Assembly: GCF_009856825.1 (NCBI RefSeq)
Contig: NZ_WVTD01000001.1
Span: forward strand, 1-64,000
Length of the DNA: 64,000 nucleotides
Direction: 5' to 3'
Source of the DNA: Novosphingobium silvae
GTDB lineage: Bacteria; Pseudomonadota; Alphaproteobacteria; Sphingomonadales; Sphingomonadaceae
Shown here: positions 61,050 through 64,000 of the stretch, piece after piece
Position numbering within the stretch: the stretch's first letter is position 1
How the letters are laid out: each line of letters begins with the position of its first letter
The notes under the pieces: generated by a model
Told to the model about the DNA's origin: nothing
Databases searched by the model: none
The model's input: the letters and a program-made list of their open reading frames with translations, nothing else
Program-made: the position numbers and the translations under genes

Positions 61050-62162
61050 TCAGGCCGGAGTACCGACGCCGCCCGACAGGGTCGGCACGTCGAGGGCGGA
61101 GAAACCGTAATGGGAGAGCCAGCGAACATCGCCGTCGAAGAAGGCGCGCAGGTCGTCCATGCCGTACTTGAGCATGGCGAGGCGATCGACGCCGGTGCCG
61201 AAGGCGAAGCCCTGCCACTCGTCGGGATCGAGGCCGCCTGCGGCGATGACGTGGCGATTGACCATGCCCGAGCCCAGGACTTCCATCCAGGCATGGCCCG
61301 GCGCATCTCCCGAGCCGCCGACGACGCGCCTCGAAGAACCGTTGGGTCCGCCCTCGTTGGAATAGCCCACGTCCACCTCGATCGAGGGCTCGGTGAAGGG
61401 GAAGTAGCTTGGCCGCAGGCGCAGGACGATGTCGTCCCGCTCGAAGTAGGCCTTCAGGAAGGTTTCCAGCGTCCACTTGAGGTGGCCGAGGTGGATGCCC
61501 TTGTCGATGACAAGGCCCTCGATCTGGTGGAACATCGGCGTATGCGTGGCATCGCTGTCCGAACGGTAGACGCGCCCCGGCGCGATGACGCGGATCGGCG
61601 CGCCCTGCTTGATCATCGAGCGGATCTGCACAGGCGAGGTATGCGTGCGCAGCAGCATCTCGCGCCCTTCGTCGTTCCGATCGGGGAAGTAGAAGGTGTC
61701 GTGCATCGCGCGGGCGGGATGGCTCTCGGGCATGTTGAGCGCGGTGAAGTTGTGCCATTCGTCCTCGATCTCGGGACCGGTGGCGACCGCGAAGCCCATG
61801 TCCGCGAAGACTTCGGCAAGTTCGTCCATGACCTGCGAGATCGGATGGACGGACCCCCGGGGCGCTTCCGGCGCGGGAAGCGAAAGGTCGATCGTCTCGG
61901 ACGCGAGGCGCGCGTCGAGCGCGGCCGTCTCGAGCGCGGCCTTGCGCGCGGCGAGCGCCTCGGTGACGGCTTCACGCAGGCCATGTATCCTGGGCCCTTC
62001 GACCTTGCGCTCCTCGGGATCGAGCTTGCCGAGCGTCTTGAGCAGGCCCGAGATCGAGCCCTGCTTGCCGAGGAATTCGACCCGCAGGGACTCCAGCGTA
62101 TCGAGATCATCGGCGCCCGCGATACGGGATAGCGCCTCCTGGCCGGTTGCTGCGTAGTCCAC
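61050..62162 (-). CDS. pheS: Phenylalanyl-tRNA synthetase alpha subunit
   Basis: The product has about 370 residues. After a helical N-terminal arm ([20 protein letters not shown]), class II motif 1 lies in [19 protein letters not shown], motif 2 in [14 protein letters not shown] [22 protein letters not shown], and motif 3 in [15 protein letters not shown]. No ATG lies near the family N-terminus; the best start is GTG at 62162, preceded by AGGCAGACGACCA. A hairpin at 62269-62309 separates it from rplT. Confidence 0.93.
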   Translation of the reverse strand: MDYAATGQEALSRIAGADDLDTLESLRVEFLGKQGSISGLLKTLGKLDPEERKVEGPRIHGLREAVTEALAARKAALETAALDARLASETIDLSLPAPEAPRGSVHPISQVMDELAEVFADMGFAVATGPEIEDEWHNFTALNMPESHPARAMHDTFYFPDRNDEGREMLLRTHTSPVQIRSMIKQGAPIRVIAPGRVYRSDSDATHTPMFHQIEGLVIDKGIHLGHLKWTLETFLKAYFERDDIVLRLRPSYFPFTEPSIEVDVGYSNEGGPNGSSRRVVGGSGDAPGHAWMEVLGSGMVNRHVIAAGGLDPDEWQGFAFGTGVDRLAMLKYGMDDLRAFFDGDVRWLSHYGFSALDVPTLSGGVGTPA

Positions 62163-62268
62163 TGGTCGTCTGCCTGCCTGATTGTGAAGTCTTCGGTTGC
62201 GCTCCTTAGGGAGAAGGGGCGCAGATCGCAACGGAGTGTGCACCGCCTCGCGCCGGCTCCCCGGATGC

Positions 62269-62309
62269 GAAAAGGGCGCGGACGGCAAAATGCCATCCAC
62301 GCCCTTTTC
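62269..62309 (-). terminator. Long hairpin between rplT and pheS
   Basis: An 18-bp stem (GAAAAGGGCGTGGATGGC with GCCGTCCGCGCCCTTTTC, two G-U pairs in RNA) has a 5-base loop. On the minus strand its 3' arm ends in CCCTTTTC. It is about 40 bases past the rplT stop and 107 bases before pheS. It can end the rpmI-rplT transcript, or attenuate read-through into pheST. Confidence 0.75.
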
Positions 62310-62347
62310 AGATCCGCCGTGAGGCGAGACCGTCGTGCTAGGGCGGA

Positions 62348-62710
62348 TTACGCCGCCGGCAGCGCTGCCTTGGCCTGCGCGATGACGGCGCTGAACACGC
62401 CGCCTTCGTTCATGGCGAGGTCTGCCATCGCCTTGCGGTCCAGTTCGATCCCGGCCAGCTTGGTGCCGTGGATGAACTGCGAATAGGTCAGGCCTTCCGC
62501 ACGGACCGCAGCGTTGATGCGCTGGATCCACAGGGCGCGGAACGTCCGCTTCTTGATCTTGCGGTCGCGGTACGCGTACTGGCCGGCCTTTTCGACGGCC
62601 TGACGGGCAACGCGGATCGTGTTCTTGCGACGGCCGCGGTAACCCTTGGCCTGATCCAGAATACGCTTGTGCTTGGCGCGGGTGGTGACACCCCTCTTAA
62701 TACGGCTCAT
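62348..62710 (-). CDS. rplT: 50S ribosomal protein L20
   Basis: This 120-residue L20 protein is easily recognised: [59 protein letters not shown]. It binds 23S rRNA early in assembly and represses its own operon in other bacteria. It follows rpmI by 13 bases. Confidence 0.97.
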   Translation of the reverse strand: MSRIKRGVTTRAKHKRILDQAKGYRGRRKNTIRVARQAVEKAGQYAYRDRKIKKRTFRALWIQRINAAVRAEGLTYSQFIHGTKLAGIELDRKAMADLAMNEGGVFSAVIAQAKAALPAA

Positions 62711-62723
62711 CGGTCAGTACTCC

Positions 62724-62927
62724 TCAGTTGAGCCCGTAGGGCGCCCACTTCTTGATCGTCTTGGCATCGGCGTCGGAAATGACCTCGGTGCCGCGATTCT
62801 GGCGGATGTACTTGCCGTTGTGGCTCATCAGGCGGTGGCGCTTGCCGGCCACGCCGTGCTTCACCTTGCCGGTGGCGGTGAGCTTGAAGCGCTTCTTCAC
62901 GCCGCTCTTGGTCTTCAACTTGGGCAT
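62724..62927 (-). CDS. rpmI: 50S ribosomal protein L35
   Basis: This 67-residue L35 protein starts [20 protein letters not shown], followed by [16 protein letters not shown]. The ATG at 62927 is preceded by AAAAGGAGACGAAA, a near-perfect ribosome site. It is the first gene of the rpmI-rplT pair; infC, which often precedes it, is not here. Confidence 0.96.
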   Translation of the reverse strand: MPKLKTKSGVKKRFKLTATGKVKHGVAGKRHRLMSHNGKYIRQNRGTEVISDADAKTIKKWAPYGLN

Positions 62928-63130
62928 TTTCGTCTCCTTTTCAGGGACACGTCCAGCCGGCCATGGCAGCCCTTTTCGCCAGGCCGACGCGCGAATCTCT
63001 TGGATCAAGACTCAACCGTGTCGATTGAAGGACGCGCCCTTAGTGGGTGGCGGATGGAAAGGCAAGCGGGATGCACGGGGTTCATCTCGTCAGCCCTAGC
63101 CGCCTTCTCGGGGGCAAGGAGCAGGCGTGC

Positions 63131-63919
63131 TCAGTCGTGGTGCTGGCAGGCCATCGCCTCGATCACGTCCTCGAGGCGGGCGGGATCGCCGATCGCCAGC
63201 ACCTCGCCGCCGGAATCGATGTTGAGCGGCTCGCCGTTCCAGTCGCACATGGTGCCGCCCGCGCCCTCTACGATGGGGACCAGCGCCGCCCAGTCGTGAA
63301 GCTTGAGGCCGGCCTCGCAGATGAGGTCTATGTGACCGCTGGCGAGGAGGCCGTAGTTGTAGCAGTCGCCACCGAACATCATGCGCTTGTGATCGGTCTT
63401 CGCCGCCAGCGTCATGAAGTGGTCGCCCTGGTGGTCATCGAAGTATTGCGGGCCGGTGGTCGCCATCATCGCGTCGGCCAGTTCGCGGCAGGGGCGGGTG
63501 CGCACGGCAGTGCCGTTGAAGGTGGTGGGATGGCCGCTCGCCCCGATCCAGCGCTCGCCAAGGATCGGCTGGTCGATCACGCCGAGCACCGGCCAGCCAT
63601 CCACCAGGAGCGCGATCAGCGTCCCGAAGATCGGCCTGCCGCCAATGAACGATACCGTGCCGTCGATAGGATCAAGCACCCAGGTCCGGTTGGACGAGCC
63701 CGTTTCCGTGCCGAACTCCTCGCCGATCACTGTATCGCGCGGAACCTCGGCCTTGAGGATACGACGCATGGCCTCTTCCGCGGCGCGGTCTGCGACCGTG
63801 ACCGGCGAGGCGTCCGACTTGCGATCACCGGTGAGGCCGGTGCGGAAATGCGGGCGAATCGCATCCCCCGCGGCATCGGCCAGCCGCCGTGCAAGGGCGA
63901 TATCCTGTTCGATTTTCAT
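63131..63919 (-). CDS. hisN: Histidinol-phosphatase, inositol monophosphatase family
   Basis: This 262-residue protein has the metal-binding IMPase motifs: VIGEEFGTE (Glu), WVLDPIDGTVSFIGG (Asp-X-X-Asp-Gly-Thr) and a late LKLHDWAALVPIVEGAGG (Asp). The VSFIGGRPIFGT loop is typical of the histidinol-phosphatase HisN group that completes histidine synthesis in alphaproteobacteria. The start overlaps the stop of a partial upstream frame as ATGA. Confidence 0.9.
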   Translation of the reverse strand: MKIEQDIALARRLADAAGDAIRPHFRTGLTGDRKSDASPVTVADRAAEEAMRRILKAEVPRDTVIGEEFGTETGSSNRTWVLDPIDGTVSFIGGRPIFGTLIALLVDGWPVLGVIDQPILGERWIGASGHPTTFNGTAVRTRPCRELADAMMATTGPQYFDDHQGDHFMTLAAKTDHKRMMFGGDCYNYGLLASGHIDLICEAGLKLHDWAALVPIVEGAGGTMCDWNGEPLNIDSGGEVLAIGDPARLEDVIEAMACQHHD

Positions 63920-64000
63920 GGCTTGTCCTCTGCCTGCACGGGGCCGCCGCGGTCAAGCGCCGCCTGCCGGACTGCTTTACTATCACAGGTGATGAAATCT
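63916..64000 (-). CDS. C-terminal end of an unidentified gene (partial)
   Basis: From the window edge a minus-strand frame runs 27 residues (DFITCDSKAVRQAALDRGG...) to TGA at 63916-63918, overlapping the hisN start by 4 bases. The coupling and acceptable third-position GC suggest a real gene upstream of hisN. Too little is visible to name it. Confidence 0.35.
   Translation of the reverse strand, partial: DFITCDSKAVRQAALDRGGPVQAEDKP

Noticed and set aside
56902..61110. Open frame of about 1400 codons on the plus strand opposite the SDR, mutarotase and pheT genes
   Set aside because: It is Arg/His/Gly-rich with no recognisable domain and lies exactly antisense to genes with clear homology. 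Long antisense frames are usual in high-GC DNA.

Overview
The window is high-GC chromosomal DNA from an alphaproteobacterium, most likely order Sphingomonadales (Novosphingobium/Sphingobium-like). The main pointers are an acyl-carrier-protein gene next to a soluble serine palmitoyltransferase (sphingolipid synthesis), DivK, an FzlA-like GST-fold protein, a DksA without zinc-finger cysteines, a tail-gene cluster of the Rhodobacter gene transfer agent (GTA) type, and an OmpA protein with a proline-rich linker. Genes are densely packed, with many 1-4 base stop/start overlaps. No rRNA, insertion sequence, integrase or CRISPR array was seen.

Layout. 0-8 kb: the 3' part of a polysaccharide flippase (probably frameshifted), a SulP transporter, a PilZ protein, the single (p)ppGpp synthetase/hydrolase, tRNA-Leu(CAG), an NDUFA9-like oxidoreductase and an FzlA-like protein. 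8-16 kb: a VOC protein, a GT39-like membrane glycosyltransferase, a metX-GNAT-metW run divergent from hisC-tyrC, a transglutaminase-like protein and a zinc-ribbon membrane protein. 16-31 kb: ftsE-ftsX-YdcF-plsC, small envelope proteins, an orphan solute-binding lipoprotein, a second PilZ protein, DksA, a tightly overlapped five-gene run (DUF3572, HAD, RidA, GDPD, FemAB-like), divK, acp-spt-SGNH hydrolase, an FMN reductase and a YqaA-type membrane protein.

31.2-45.2 kb is one co-oriented GTA structural cluster: small and large terminase, portal, prohead protease, capsid, connectors, tail tube, chaperones, tape measure, distal tail, hub, peptidase, tail-tip protein and a DUF2793 protein. It has no integrase, repressor, replication or lysis gene. 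Two features differ from the Rhodobacter arrangement: the distal-tail (g12-type) protein carries a roughly 560-residue N-terminal extension, and the g15-type protein is short.

45-64 kb: OmpA, queC, a small secreted protein, a cold-shock protein followed by argD-argF-hslO, a DUF442 phosphatase-like protein, glnK-amtB behind a near-consensus sigma-54 promoter, an EEP-family hydrolase, prfC, an SDR oxidoreductase and a mutarotase-like protein downstream of rpmI-rplT-pheS-pheT, then hisN. Two 16-base sites matching the bacterial chromosomal parS sequence (31070 and 55284) suggest that the window lies in the origin-proximal, ParB-bound part of the chromosome.
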